Of a DNA stretch of 64,000 nucleotides, positions 9,855 to 18,796 are shown piece by piece. Origin of the DNA: Nostoc cf. commune SO-36. GTDB lineage: Bacteria; Cyanobacteriota; Cyanobacteriia; Cyanobacteriales; Nostocaceae. The stretch covers positions 558,001 to 622,000 of the forward strand of contig NZ_AP025732.1 in the NCBI RefSeq assembly GCF_023734775.1, in the 5' to 3' direction. The notes beneath the pieces were generated by a model. The model made no database searches. It was not told the DNA's origin and worked only from the letters and a program-made list of their open reading frames with translations. Position numbers and translations under genes: made by a program. Numbering within the stretch: position 1 is the stretch's first letter; each line of letters opens with the position of its first letter.

Positions 9855-11054
9855 CTTCTCACCAAATCCAGCTATTGCTTCGGATACTCGATGAGCTTTA
9901 AGAACGGAATGCCCTGCCGCTCTATTTTTTATATTCAACGCCGCATTATGATCACGGTCAAGACTGCATTTACAATTAGGGCAGTCGTGCCACCTTTCAT
10001 GCAGTTTTTTAGGAACTTTCACACCACAGCTAGAACAATCTTGTGATGTGCCTGATGGATTCACTGCAATTACCAATAACCCAGCATTTTCGGCTTTGGT
10101 GCTTAGAATTGACAGGAAGTTTGACCACCCAGCGTCATGCACAGACTTAGCTAGCATCGAACGGGAAATACCTTTAACGTTTAAATCTTCGTGAACTACA
10201 ACATCATATTTTTTCAGTAGATTGTTCGCTGTTTTAAAATGAAAGTCTTTGCGCTTGTCAGCTACTTTTTTATGTTGTTTAGCGACTTGTTTAATAGCTT
10301 TTTTGCGTCGATTGCTTCCAATATGCCGCCGTGAGATACGTTTTTGGATTACACGCAATCGCAATTGATCCTTGCGATAGTGTTGAGGAATTGAAACAAC
10401 ATCACCATCGGAAGTTGTCAAAAAATCTTTTAAACCGAGGTCAATACCTGTAATTGAGTCTGCATTGAAATCGGGCTTAATACTTGGGACTGTCGTATCT
10501 TCAAGGCTTAAAGTTAAATAATAACCATCAGCTTTTTTAGTAACAGATGCAGTTTTGATTTTAAATCCATCTGGTATTGGACGATGCAAAATAACCCTGA
10601 CTATACCAAACATCGGCAAGGTAATTAGGTTGCCTTGCAGACACTCATCCTTCATCTGTGGATAAGTAAAAGTTCTGTATCGGTCGCGTGATTTAAACCG
10701 AGGTCGTCCACTTCGCTTACCATTGCTATCACCCTTTAAAAACCGATCAAACGTTCCCTTAACTCGCTTGACTATATCCTGTAGTACTTGCGAATAAATT
10801 TTACCGTACCAAGGATGAGTTTTTTTCAGTCGTGGCAGCGTTTTCTTTTGTGAATAATAGTCTGGGTTGTCCCGCAATTCCGGTATGTGACACACGAGCG
10901 AACACGCATTTATCGGTGAACGATTGCGTTCGTACCAGTCAAATCTATCAGCCAACAGAAAATTGTATTGGGCGCAAAGCATGGATAACCATCTATCTAT
11001 TTCAATGGCTTGTTTTGTTGTTGGTCGTAGCTTGTATTGGTATGCCGTTCTCAC
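9825..11054 (-). CDS. tnpB: RNA-guided endonuclease TnpB
   Basis: TnpB, the ancestor-type of Cas12 nucleases, cuts DNA next to a transposon-associated motif using an RNA from the element's own right end. All three RuvC acidic residues are visible: Asp in [10 protein letters not shown], Glu in [10 protein letters not shown] and Asp in [11 protein letters not shown]. The zinc-finger pair CSSCG and CPNC lies between the last two. The frame is open to 11114, but the GTG at 11054 ([11 protein letters not shown], the usual TnpB beginning) has AGGAG 8-10 bases upstream and is the better start, giving 409 residues. The protein looks intact although the host cyclase gene is ruined. No tnpA accompanies it, so movement would need a transposase in trans. 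Confidence 0.9.
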   Translation of the reverse strand: MRTAYQYKLRPTTKQAIEIDRWLSMLCAQYNFLLADRFDWYERNRSPINACSLVCHIPELRDNPDYYSQKKTLPRLKKTHPWYGKIYSQVLQDIVKRVKGTFDRFLKGDSNGKRSGRPRFKSRDRYRTFTYPQMKDECLQGNLITLPMFGIVRVILHRPIPDGFKIKTASVTKKADGYYLTLSLEDTTVPSIKPDFNADSITGIDLGLKDFLTTSDGDVVSIPQHYRKDQLRLRVIQKRISRRHIGSNRRKKAIKQVAKQHKKVADKRKDFHFKTANNLLKKYDVVVHEDLNVKGISRSMLAKSVHDAGWSNFLSILSTKAENAGLLVIAVNPSGTSQDCSSCGVKVPKKLHERWHDCPNCKCSLDRDHNAALNIKNRAAGHSVLKAHRVSEAIAGFGEKPTLYCTQSV

Positions 11055-11114
11055 TTGTTTGCCTTCTCCTCGTTCCATCATGTTAGCATGAATGAGGGAA
11101 CAACGGGGGGACAA

Positions 11115-11282
11115 ATGAAGAATAAAGAGTTAAAGATACGGATTAGTGAGCGTAGACTCAATAAAGTACGGTTGTATGCAGTTCATACTGACAAGACTAT
11201 GACCCAGGTGATTGAAGAACTCATTGATTCATTACCAACTTCAGAGATAGGCAATTCGTCATCGACCAGCATTGCCCAGTGA
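11115..11282 (+). CDS. Small ribbon-helix-helix (CopG-like) protein
   Basis: A 55-residue protein with a short strand ([13 protein letters not shown]) followed by two helices ([20 protein letters not shown]), the pattern of a ribbon-helix-helix DNA-binding dimer. The ATG at 11115 has a GGGGGG stretch 5-6 bases upstream. The frame also runs further 5' but that part overlaps tnpB. It is transcribed away from tnpB with start codons about 60 bp apart and lies inside the element's left hairpin, so it probably travels with the element and may repress tnpB from the shared promoter. That regulatory role is inferred. Confidence 0.7.
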   Translation: MKNKELKIRISERRLNKVRLYAVHTDKTMTQVIEELIDSLPTSEIGNSSSTSIAQ

Positions 11283-11332
11283 ACTGCGTTCACTATTTCT
11301 CGTTGGTCAATTCCTTATTGCCCAGAATTCAT

Positions 11333-11366
11333 CCCACGCTCCCCTGAGTACAGGGTGAGACGTGGG
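11333..11366. repeat. Left-end hairpin of the tnpB element
   Basis: Long imperfect palindrome: stems CCCACG/CGTGGG, CTC/GAG and CCCTG/CAGGG around a 4-base loop. It sits just inside the junction with the interrupted cyclase sequence, at the place where IS200/IS605 elements carry their left subterminal hairpin. Confidence 0.7.
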
Positions 11367-11380
11367 GCTTCTTCTGCTCT

Positions 11381-11463
11381 AGCTAAACGCGAACTCAAAT
11401 TTACGCCATCTCCAATTACGGTGTAATCTATGCGTTTGCGGGAACCAATATAGTCAAAAGTCA
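11381..11463 (-). pseudogene. Upstream fragment of the interrupted cyclase domain
   Basis: Twenty-seven codons reading FDYIGSRKRIDYTVIGDGVN followed by LSSRLA. This is the strand and loop carrying the class III cyclase Asp, Asn and catalytic Arg. The continuation (VTKDYGCD…) lies at 9434-9820, beyond the tnpB element. Everything 5' of it is gone: the next minus-strand sequence is a C-rich simple repeat (11483-11525) and then sqdX. Confidence 0.78.
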
Positions 11464-11525
11464 ATAATAGTTCTTCTTCCCATGCTCCCCCTGCCTCCCC
11501 TGCCTCCCCTGCCCCCCCTGCCCCT

Positions 11526-12671
11526 CTACTCCCTACTCCCTGATTTTGCCAACTTTTCAGAAAATATTACCTTTTGATAGTAATCTACTAGCTGTCTGGT
11601 GGCAGATGGCCAACCCCAACTTTCTGCCTCCTGGCGAGCATTTTGACGCATGATGTCTCGTTGTTCTTTTTGTTCTAACAGGCGAACTGTCGCAGCTAAG
11701 GCTCCTTGAACATTTGCTGTAGGCTCAAAAAGATATCCATTTACCCCATCTGTGACAATATCAGGAATGCCCCCAGAACGGGCTGCTACTACCGGACAGC
11801 CAGCAGCCATCGCTTCTAGTAGTACTAAGCCTAGTGTTTCTGTACGGGAAGGGAAGATGAAGGCATCAGCACTAGCAAAGGCAGAACCTAATTCTTGCCC
11901 CATGAGATACCCAACAAAATAAGTATTTGTACCAGCAAAGTGTTTTTCTAGTGCTTGACGGTGTGGCCCATCCCCAACCAATGCTAACCGCGCTTCGGGA
12001 ATTGCTTCTAAAATTGGTTTGATACGCTCAATTTCTTTTTCAGCTGAAAGCCGCCCAACGTAAAGTAGCAATGGACTTTCTGGATGATTTTTTGATAGAC
12101 GCGATCGCATCTCTACACTAGCTAAATCGGGGTGAAATAGTTCCGTATCCACCCCGCGTTGCCATAAATCTACACGTTCGATACCATGTGCTGTTAGTTC
12201 CTCCACCATTGCTGTGGAAGTACATAGATTCAAAGCTGCTTGATTATGAGCGCCTTTGAGCAGCTCCCAAAGAAAACCTTCCAGCATCCCCAAGCCGTAA
12301 TGCTGGAGATATTGGGGTAAATGCGTATGGTAAGACGCTACTAAGGGTATTTTGAGAATTTTGCTATAAAATATCCCAGACAAACCTAAAACTGCTGGAT
12401 TCACAACATGAATAATATCTGGCTTGAACTCTTCCAAAGCGTAACCAATGGCTGGGCGGGGAAGTGCCATTTTCAATTCTGGATACAATGGCAAAGGAAA
12501 GCCAGTAACGCCGTAAACTTTAGCGCCTTTGTGTTCTGTGATGCCTCCATCAGGGGCAATCACCAACACTTGATTACCACTGCGCTGTAAATGGTCAACA
12601 GTATGGCGCAGACGCGTTACAATGCCGTCAACCTTGGGTAAAAAGGTTTCCGTAAATAGGGCAATTCTCAT
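11526..12671 (-). CDS. sqdX: Sulfoquinovosyltransferase SqdX (GT4 glycosyltransferase)
   Basis: Transfers sulfoquinovose from UDP-sulfoquinovose to diacylglycerol, making the thylakoid sulfolipid SQDG. The 381-residue GT-B protein begins MRIALFTETFLPKVDGIVTR, as SqdX does. It has a His-containing ASYHTHLPQYL segment in the N-terminal domain and the GT4 signature SRTETLGLVLLEAMAAGCP (EX7E) with GGIPDIV in the C-terminal domain. It lies downstream of sqdB on the same strand, separated by 235 bp that include a hairpin, so it may be partly uncoupled from sqdB. A CTGCCTCCC tandem repeat abuts its stop codon. Other GT4 enzymes look similar, but the sqdB neighbour makes this assignment strong. Confidence 0.93.
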   Translation of the reverse strand: MRIALFTETFLPKVDGIVTRLRHTVDHLQRSGNQVLVIAPDGGITEHKGAKVYGVTGFPLPLYPELKMALPRPAIGYALEEFKPDIIHVVNPAVLGLSGIFYSKILKIPLVASYHTHLPQYLQHYGLGMLEGFLWELLKGAHNQAALNLCTSTAMVEELTAHGIERVDLWQRGVDTELFHPDLASVEMRSRLSKNHPESPLLLYVGRLSAEKEIERIKPILEAIPEARLALVGDGPHRQALEKHFAGTNTYFVGYLMGQELGSAFASADAFIFPSRTETLGLVLLEAMAAGCPVVAARSGGIPDIVTDGVNGYLFEPTANVQGALAATVRLLEQKEQRDIMRQNARQEAESWGWPSATRQLVDYYQKVIFSEKLAKSGSRE

Positions 12672-12842
12672 AAAAAACTATTCAGTACAGGCAGATAATC
12701 TCAGCTTAAGAGTGCATTTTGCTATTTAAAGACAGAGTAAACTGTCTCGTGTGCTGCAATCAATTATGCACAGTCAAAATAACTGTGCTAAACGGCAAAT
12801 TTAGTAATAGCTGAATGATACGCCTGATAAAAAACAACTAAT

Positions 12843-12875
12843 TGGTCGTCATATTGTGCTAAGACATGACGACCA
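12843..12875 (-). terminator. Hairpin between sqdB and sqdX
   Basis: Stem TGGTCGTCAT/ATGACGACCA (10 bp, 13-base loop), starting 32 bp after the sqdB stop on the minus strand. The following minus-strand bases are AT-rich (AATTAGTTGTTTTTT). It probably ends or attenuates sqdB transcripts before sqdX. Confidence 0.55.
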
Positions 12876-12906
12876 GTTTTAAACCCACGATTTACTGGAG
12901 TTTACC

Positions 12907-14073
<1,167 letters not shown>

Positions 14074-14142
14074 TTACTCGCTGATAGCTAAATCTATCAG
14101 GTTTCTGTACCCTCTTAATCATTATTCTGGGAGAGATGTGGA

Positions 14143-14185
14143 TTTTGGGCATTGGGCATTGGGCATGGGGCATTGGGAATTGGTC
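14143..14185. repeat. Short tandem repeat, GCATTGG type
   Basis: Several imperfect copies of the heptamer GCATTGG/GCATGGG in tandem, the STRR type scattered in heterocyst-forming cyanobacterial genomes. It lies between sqdB and the next minus-strand gene. Confidence 0.75.
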
Positions 14186-14250
14186 AATAATCAATAGTTC
14201 TTCTTCCCCTGCTCCCTCATTCACCTCATCTCCCCATCCCCGATGCCCAA

Positions 14251-14769
14251 TTAAAACTTGAAAATCCGATACTGCTGGGCAATGTAATAAAACAAACGAT
14301 AGTAATTTTGAAAATCTTGGCTTTTGCTTCGTCCCTGCAAACAGTACTTCACTTGACTCTGAGTTAGTGTCAGTGTCATTGAACCTATTTGTTGATCAAC
14401 TTCTACAACCAGCACCCCAGATACTCCTTGGGCTGTCTGAAAGTTGGATTTTATCTTTTTTACCGACTCTCGATCATTCGGTAACTGCTGACTTGCCCAC
14501 CCGCGAATTTCCACTGAGTTATCCTGTGGTGAAAGAAACGCAATTCCATCATCATTTGCTGGCGCTGCTAAAGAAGTCCAGTTACTAGGATATGGAAATT
14601 CAAAGCCATAACGCGAGTTGCTATAAGTTTTCCAGGCGATCGCTCCAGCGTTAAAATCATTTGCAGTACAACCCCACAAAATTACTAACAGGGCAATAAC
14701 CGTGCTAATGCTGGCAGCAAACCGATAAATTCTTCGCCCCAAACTACAGATTTTATTCGCAGTAGCCAT
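14251..14769 (-). CDS. Putative lipoprotein, function unknown (PsbP-like length and fold hints)
   Basis: A 172-residue protein with a hydrophobic N-terminal segment (about 18-34) ending in VILWGC, a plausible lipobox with Cys about residue 34. The rest is soluble. YSNSRYGFEFPYPSNWTSL resembles the opening of PsbP-like or similar 'YGFSFxYPxxW' domains common in secreted proteins; the assignment goes no further. The C-terminus (FYYIAQQYRIFKF) is aromatic-rich. It lies upstream of sqdB on the same strand, but a 183-bp gap with a tandem repeat separates them, so I do not call an operon. Confidence 0.7.
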   Translation of the reverse strand: MATANKICSLGRRIYRFAASISTVIALLVILWGCTANDFNAGAIAWKTYSNSRYGFEFPYPSNWTSLAAPANDDGIAFLSPQDNSVEIRGWASQQLPNDRESVKKIKSNFQTAQGVSGVLVVEVDQQIGSMTLTLTQSQVKYCLQGRSKSQDFQNYYRLFYYIAQQYRIFKF

Positions 14770-14943
14770 TTACATTACACATTTTGCCAAAGTCACTGAT
14801 TTTATAGAAGTGCCAGAAATTCAGATTAATACCTTGCACTGAAAGAGCGCTCGTTAAAAAATTCCATAATATTCAGGATATTTACCATTCTCTTTTGACT
14901 CCTCGGTAGAGAAGCTTATAAAGAGTGCTTTATCACACAATTT

Positions 14944-15732
14944 ATGTACAGTGCATCTCAGACAGCCGAGCTAACTTTGGAGCTTTTTCACTTCCAAACC
15001 AACACATCTTTGCAATTTCCACCAAATCTTTCTGTAATTTCCATTGGTAAGCCAAACGACCAAAAACCACCAGATATTGATATCTCTGGCTTACCAGATT
15101 CAGATGTGGCATCTCGCATCCACGCACAAATTTGGGTGAATGGAGACGAATACCATATTACCGATTTGGGCAGTTCTAATGGTACATACATTAACGGTGT
15201 AAAACTTCAATCTAAAGTTTTTTGTCCACTGCATCCAGGAGACAGAGTTTCCCTTGGGCAGGGAGACAAAATAAGTTTTATGTTTAAGGTGCAGCAACAC
15301 TCTGCATCTGCCGCAAAAAATCCTACACCAAATTCCGCGCCCACAAAAATTACAGCGCCTACCACCAGTAAAGAAGAGGAACAAGTAATCTTTGCTAGTA
15401 AGCTTATTGGCTTAGGGCTAATCCTCGCAGGCATTACTTTTTTAAGTACAAGTATTTATGTGAGCGTCTACTTACGCAGCACACCTGGAATTTTGCTGTG
15501 TATGGGAGGTGTAGTAGCTCTAAATTGGGGTGGGCGCGATAATCGAAAGCTAGGATGGGTTTTGATTGGCATCGGAATTGCTCTATTCATCGCCAGTGGT
15601 GTTGTAATCGGCTCAGTATCACTTTTTTCTCTGCTGGTGTCATTCGCTGGCATCTCTTGTGGATATCAGTTGTTTACAACCGGAAAGGTGTTCAACTTTA
15701 ACCCGCTTACGCTCCAAATAGTTAAAAAGTAA
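14944..15732 (+). CDS. FHA-domain membrane protein
   Basis: Phosphothreonine-binding FHA domain at about residues 25-115, with the conserved sequence ASRIHAQIW and LGSSNGTYINGVKL (the Ser-Arg-x-x-His and Ser-Asn-Gly-Thr binding loops are intact). A Pro/Thr/Ala-rich linker (about 118-145) leads to four hydrophobic stretches from about 150 to the end. The sensor would lie in the cytoplasm on a membrane anchor, probably binding partners phosphorylated by Ser/Thr kinases, which are abundant in Nostoc. No kinase gene is adjacent. The start ATG at 14944 overlaps an in-frame TTTATG context without a clear ribosome binding site. Confidence 0.88.
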   Translation: MYSASQTAELTLELFHFQTNTSLQFPPNLSVISIGKPNDQKPPDIDISGLPDSDVASRIHAQIWVNGDEYHITDLGSSNGTYINGVKLQSKVFCPLHPGDRVSLGQGDKISFMFKVQQHSASAAKNPTPNSAPTKITAPTTSKEEEQVIFASKLIGLGLILAGITFLSTSIYVSVYLRSTPGILLCMGGVVALNWGGRDNRKLGWVLIGIGIALFIASGVVIGSVSLFSLLVSFAGISCGYQLFTTGKVFNFNPLTLQIVKK

Positions 15733-15977
15733 GCCAAATCAGGCAATCATGAATTAGCGATCGCTAATTGCCATTCAGGTTTCAGGATTTGAATCCTAAA
15801 CCCTGATTAATTCTCAGAGGTTTGTCATGAGGGATTTATCACTCAATAATCAGCATTTCAGCCTCAAATGTAAACAAATGTAACAAAACTAGCGTCAAAA
15901 CGCTTTGCTGTCTTGACAAGCAAGAAAAGAACCGATACCTTGATATACATACCCGGGTAAGACCGTTAAAGAGTTAT

Positions 15978-16331
15978 ATGCAAACGCAAACTAAGCAAAA
16001 GGTCACTTTGTATTTATCGCCAGAGTTGCACAGAAAACTGAAGATTCGTTCAGCAGTAGATTCCGAACCAATGTCAGAACTTGCCGAACGTGCCCTTGGT
16101 TTTTACCTGTCTAATCAAGAATTGGTTGACGAGTTAGAAGACTCTTCTTTTGGGCGGACTCATAGAGTTTATTCATGCCCAACTTGTGATAGCTCATTAG
16201 TCTTACGTGATGGGGAACTGGTTACTTTGGGCAATCAACCAGGAGTAGTCGGTCAGCAACATCTTTCTATTGATGAAATGGATGAAGATGGAACCCATCC
16301 CAAGGGCGAGGAAGAGTTAGTTCCTTGCTAA
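15978..16331 (+). CDS. Ribbon-helix-helix protein with C-terminal zinc-knuckle-like segment
   Basis: A 117-residue protein. Residues 8-50 (KVTLYLSPELHRKLKIRSAV…MSELAERALGFYL) form a ribbon-helix-helix DNA-binding unit. Residues 65-80 hold a CPTC pair within YSCPTCDSSLVLRDGE, a zinc-ribbon-like half site, and the protein ends in Cys. It precedes ycf46 by 92 bp on the same strand. A TTGACA box at about 15914 is the only promoter-like element seen upstream. It may regulate the unit; its ligand and targets are unknown. Confidence 0.75.
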   Translation: MQTQTKQKVTLYLSPELHRKLKIRSAVDSEPMSELAERALGFYLSNQELVDELEDSSFGRTHRVYSCPTCDSSLVLRDGELVTLGNQPGVVGQQHLSIDEMDEDGTHPKGEEELVPC

Positions 16332-16423
16332 ATAGATTGGAGTTATGAATTATTCATGATTCGGTTGTCTTTACCAGAAGCAATGTCTCTACTGTCTCTA
16401 TAAGGTCTCAAGTAGGTCGAAGT

Positions 16424-17935
16424 ATGAAAGAAGAGCTCAATATCCTAATTCAAGCTCAATACCCTTTAATCTACCTTGTGACCTCCGAGGAAGAGCGGGC
16501 CGAGCTAGCAGTTTCTACCATCGCCCAGTTGTTAAAGCCCCAGCGCCGAGTATTTGTTTGGACAGTAACACACGGGATTGTGGAGTATGGTCAACCCCGG
16601 AATGTTACTCAACATAATACGGTGTCTCCAGAGGCGGCGATTGAGTGGATTATCCGGCAGAAAGAACCAAGTATATTTATTCTTAAAGATTTACACCCCT
16701 TTATTGATGCGCCTGCAACAAACAGATCGTTACGTGATGCGATCGCTAGCTTTAAAGGTACGCAAAAGAACATCATTTTGATGTCCCCAATGCAACAAGT
16801 ACCTATAGAGTTAGAGAAAGAAGTTGTTGTTATAGATTTTACACTGCCAGATATGGCAGAGTTGAATAAAGTACTAACTCAGCACGTAGACCAAAATCGT
16901 GGTCGGCGGTTGACTACAGAAGCTAGAGAAAAGCTTCTGAGAGCAGCTTTAGGTCTAACTAAAGATGAAGCTGAGAAAGTCTACCGAAAGGCGCAGGTAA
17001 CTACAGGGCGTTTGACGGAAGATGAAGTAGACATCGTTTTATCTGAGAAAAAGCAACTAATTCGGCGCAATGGCATCTTAGAATACATTGAAGAAGATGA
17101 AACCATTGATGCTGTAGGTGGCTTAGAAGAGTTAAAAAGATGGCTCAAGCAACGCTCTAACGCTTTCACAGAAAGAGCGAGAGAGTATGGTTTGCCTCAA
17201 CCAAAGGGGATGTTGATTCTCGGTGTTCCTGGTTGCGGTAAGTCACTAATTGCCAAAACGACTTCCCGGTTGTGGGGTTTACCACTGCTGCGGTTGGATA
17301 TGGGCCGAGTCTACGACGGCTCAATGGTGGGACGAAGTGAAGCAAATCTGCGAAACGCCCTGAAAACAGCAGAATCTATTTCCCCAGCGATTTTGTTTAT
17401 CGATGAATTGGATAAATCCTTTGCTGGTAGTGGAGGTTCTTCTGATTCTGATGGGGGAACATCAAGCAGAATCTTCGGCTCCTTCCTGACATGGATGCAA
17501 GATAAGAAATCACCAGTGTTCGTGATGGCAACTGCCAACCGAGTAGAACGCTTACCTGGCGAGTTCTTGAGGAAAGGACGCTTTGATGAAATTTTCTTTG
17601 TCGATCTGCCAACACCGGAAGAACGGCAACACATTTTTAATATTCATCTGACCAAGCGCCGTGAAGACATCTCCCGATTCGATCTTGAGCAACTAGCTAA
17701 GATGTCTGATGGCTTTTCTGGGGCAGAAGTTGAGCAAGCGATCGTTGCGGCAATGTATGAAGCTTTTGCCCAAGATCGGGAGTTCACCCAACTAGATATT
17801 ATTGCTGCACTGAAGGCAACATTGCCGCTGTCTCGAACGATGCAAGAACAAGTAACGGCTCTGAGAGATTGGGCCAGACAGCGCGCACGCCCCGCAGCAT
17901 CCTCCGTAGCTGAATATCAGCGAATGGAGTTTTAA
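16424..17935 (+). CDS. ycf46: AAA ATPase Ycf46
   Basis: Conserved cyanobacterial and red-plastid AAA+ protein of 503 residues. The N-terminal half (MKEELNILIQAQYPLIYLVT…) is a degenerate ATPase-like domain. The C-terminal half is a complete AAA module with Walker A GVPGCGKS (about residue 266), Walker B ILFIDELDKS, a sensor stretch FVMATANRVERLP, and the arginine finger in GEFLRKGRFDEIFF. In Synechocystis it has been linked to inorganic carbon use and photosynthesis, but its substrate is not firmly known. It is followed at 140 bp by ycf35, another plastid-conserved gene of unclear role. Confidence 0.92.
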   Translation: MKEELNILIQAQYPLIYLVTSEEERAELAVSTIAQLLKPQRRVFVWTVTHGIVEYGQPRNVTQHNTVSPEAAIEWIIRQKEPSIFILKDLHPFIDAPATNRSLRDAIASFKGTQKNIILMSPMQQVPIELEKEVVVIDFTLPDMAELNKVLTQHVDQNRGRRLTTEAREKLLRAALGLTKDEAEKVYRKAQVTTGRLTEDEVDIVLSEKKQLIRRNGILEYIEEDETIDAVGGLEELKRWLKQRSNAFTERAREYGLPQPKGMLILGVPGCGKSLIAKTTSRLWGLPLLRLDMGRVYDGSMVGRSEANLRNALKTAESISPAILFIDELDKSFAGSGGSSDSDGGTSSRIFGSFLTWMQDKKSPVFVMATANRVERLPGEFLRKGRFDEIFFVDLPTPEERQHIFNIHLTKRREDISRFDLEQLAKMSDGFSGAEVEQAIVAAMYEAFAQDREFTQLDIIAALKATLPLSRTMQEQVTALRDWARQRARPAASSVAEYQRMEF

Positions 17936-18075
17936 AAGCTTTCCTCTGCCATCCCAGGGGGAAAGGCTAGCTCCCAATGCTAGCAGTTTAAAAAAAAGCC
18001 GCATCCTGCTAACGCGGCTTCGCTCAAAACAAACCGTTGTCGTTTTTCTCAATCTTCTCATTGGAGGAAACCCAA

Positions 18076-18426
18076 ATGTCTCACTTTAGCACCCTGCGTA
18101 CCAAGATCACCGATGCCGAAATCCTCAAAGCTTCTTTGCGCGACCTCGGTATCAGCGTAAAGACTGAAGCTGATGTCCGTGGTTATAACGGTCAGCGCGT
18201 CCGTTCTGACATCGTTGCTATGTTAGATGGCGAATATGACCTCGGCTGGTCTCGCAACAGCGATGGTTCCTTTGACCTAATCGCTGACCTGTGGGGCGTT
18301 GCTAAGAAGCACAACCAAACCGAGTTGATCAACTCAATCAACCAAAAGTATGCCGTTAACAAAACTTTGGCTGAAGTAAAACAGCGCGGTCTGCAAAACG
18401 CCAATGTGAAGTTGGTATTGCAATAA
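18076..18426 (+). CDS. ycf35: Ycf35 (DUF1257 family)
   Basis: A 116-residue soluble protein conserved in cyanobacteria and some plastids; function unknown. It begins MSHFSTLRTKITDAEIL and contains VRGYNGQ and LGWSRNSDGSFDLIADLWG, the DUF1257 signature. The ATG at 18076 has a strong GGAGG 10 bases upstream; the open frame extends to 18037 but without such a site. An AGCCGC/GCGGCT stem at 17997-18019 lies in the gap after ycf46 and could be a 5' UTR structure or a processing site. Two terminators follow the stop codon. Confidence 0.92.
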   Translation: MSHFSTLRTKITDAEILKASLRDLGISVKTEADVRGYNGQRVRSDIVAMLDGEYDLGWSRNSDGSFDLIADLWGVAKKHNQTELINSINQKYAVNKTLAEVKQRGLQNANVKLVLQ

Positions 18427-18455
18427 CAATTTCTCTGCGCGTTCCCAAAGCTGCA

Positions 18456-18493
18456 CGGGTTAACCATATAAATAGCGGTTAGCCCGCTTTTTT
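18456..18493 (+). terminator. First terminator after ycf35
   Basis: Stem CGGGTTAACC/GGTTAGCCCG (one mismatch) with an 11-base AT loop, followed by CTTTTTT. Confidence 0.85.
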
Positions 18494-18494
18494 A

Positions 18495-18530
18495 TCGGGA
18501 CTGAGATGTATTTCTCAGTCCCGATTTTTT
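18495..18530 (+). terminator. Second, perfect terminator after ycf35
   Basis: Perfect 12-bp stem TCGGGACTGAGA/TCTCAGTCCCGA with a 6-base loop and TTTTTT tail, directly behind the first terminator. The tandem arrangement suggests strong transcription of ycf35. Confidence 0.9.
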
Positions 18531-18738
18531 CAAAGTTAGAACTGGACTATGCATTTAGATTAAAGTATTTCAAAATACAGAGGCATTTTCATTCCAGCGA
18601 TCGCATTCTACTTTAAGCATCCCTGTTTCATTCTCTACACCCACTTATTCACAGTAATACCTTTTCTAGAAAAACTTCAGTTTTCAAGATGGATGAGGTT
18701 TAGCCCTCTTCTGCTGTGTATAAACTAATTGCCCTTAC

Positions 18739-18773
18739 ATCAAAATAACCCCAGCCTTTGGGGTTATTTTGAT
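18739..18773 (-). terminator. Terminator after dxs
   Basis: Perfect 14-bp stem ATCAAAATAACCCC/GGGGTTATTTTGAT with a 7-base loop. It works in both directions by base composition and lies 24 bp past the dxs stop on the minus strand. Confidence 0.88.
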
Positions 18774-18796
18774 AAATTATTCTGACTAAAAATTAA

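Larger units (their letters stand above)
9820..11380 (-). mobile_element. IS200/IS605-type element: tnpB plus divergent ribbon-helix-helix gene
   Basis: The element is delimited by hairpins rather than inverted repeats, as in this superfamily. At 11333-11366 there is a stem built from CCCACG/CGTGGG with inner CTC/GAG and CCCTG/CAGGG pairs (left end). At 9824-9854 there is a CCTACACTG/CAGTGTAGG stem with an inner ACTG/CAGT extension (right end). Between them are tnpB (minus) and a 55-residue ribbon-helix-helix gene (plus); no tnpA Y1 transposase is present. The exact ends are estimated from the interrupted cyclase reading frame on both sides. There is no target duplication, as expected for single-strand transposition. 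Confidence 0.78.
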
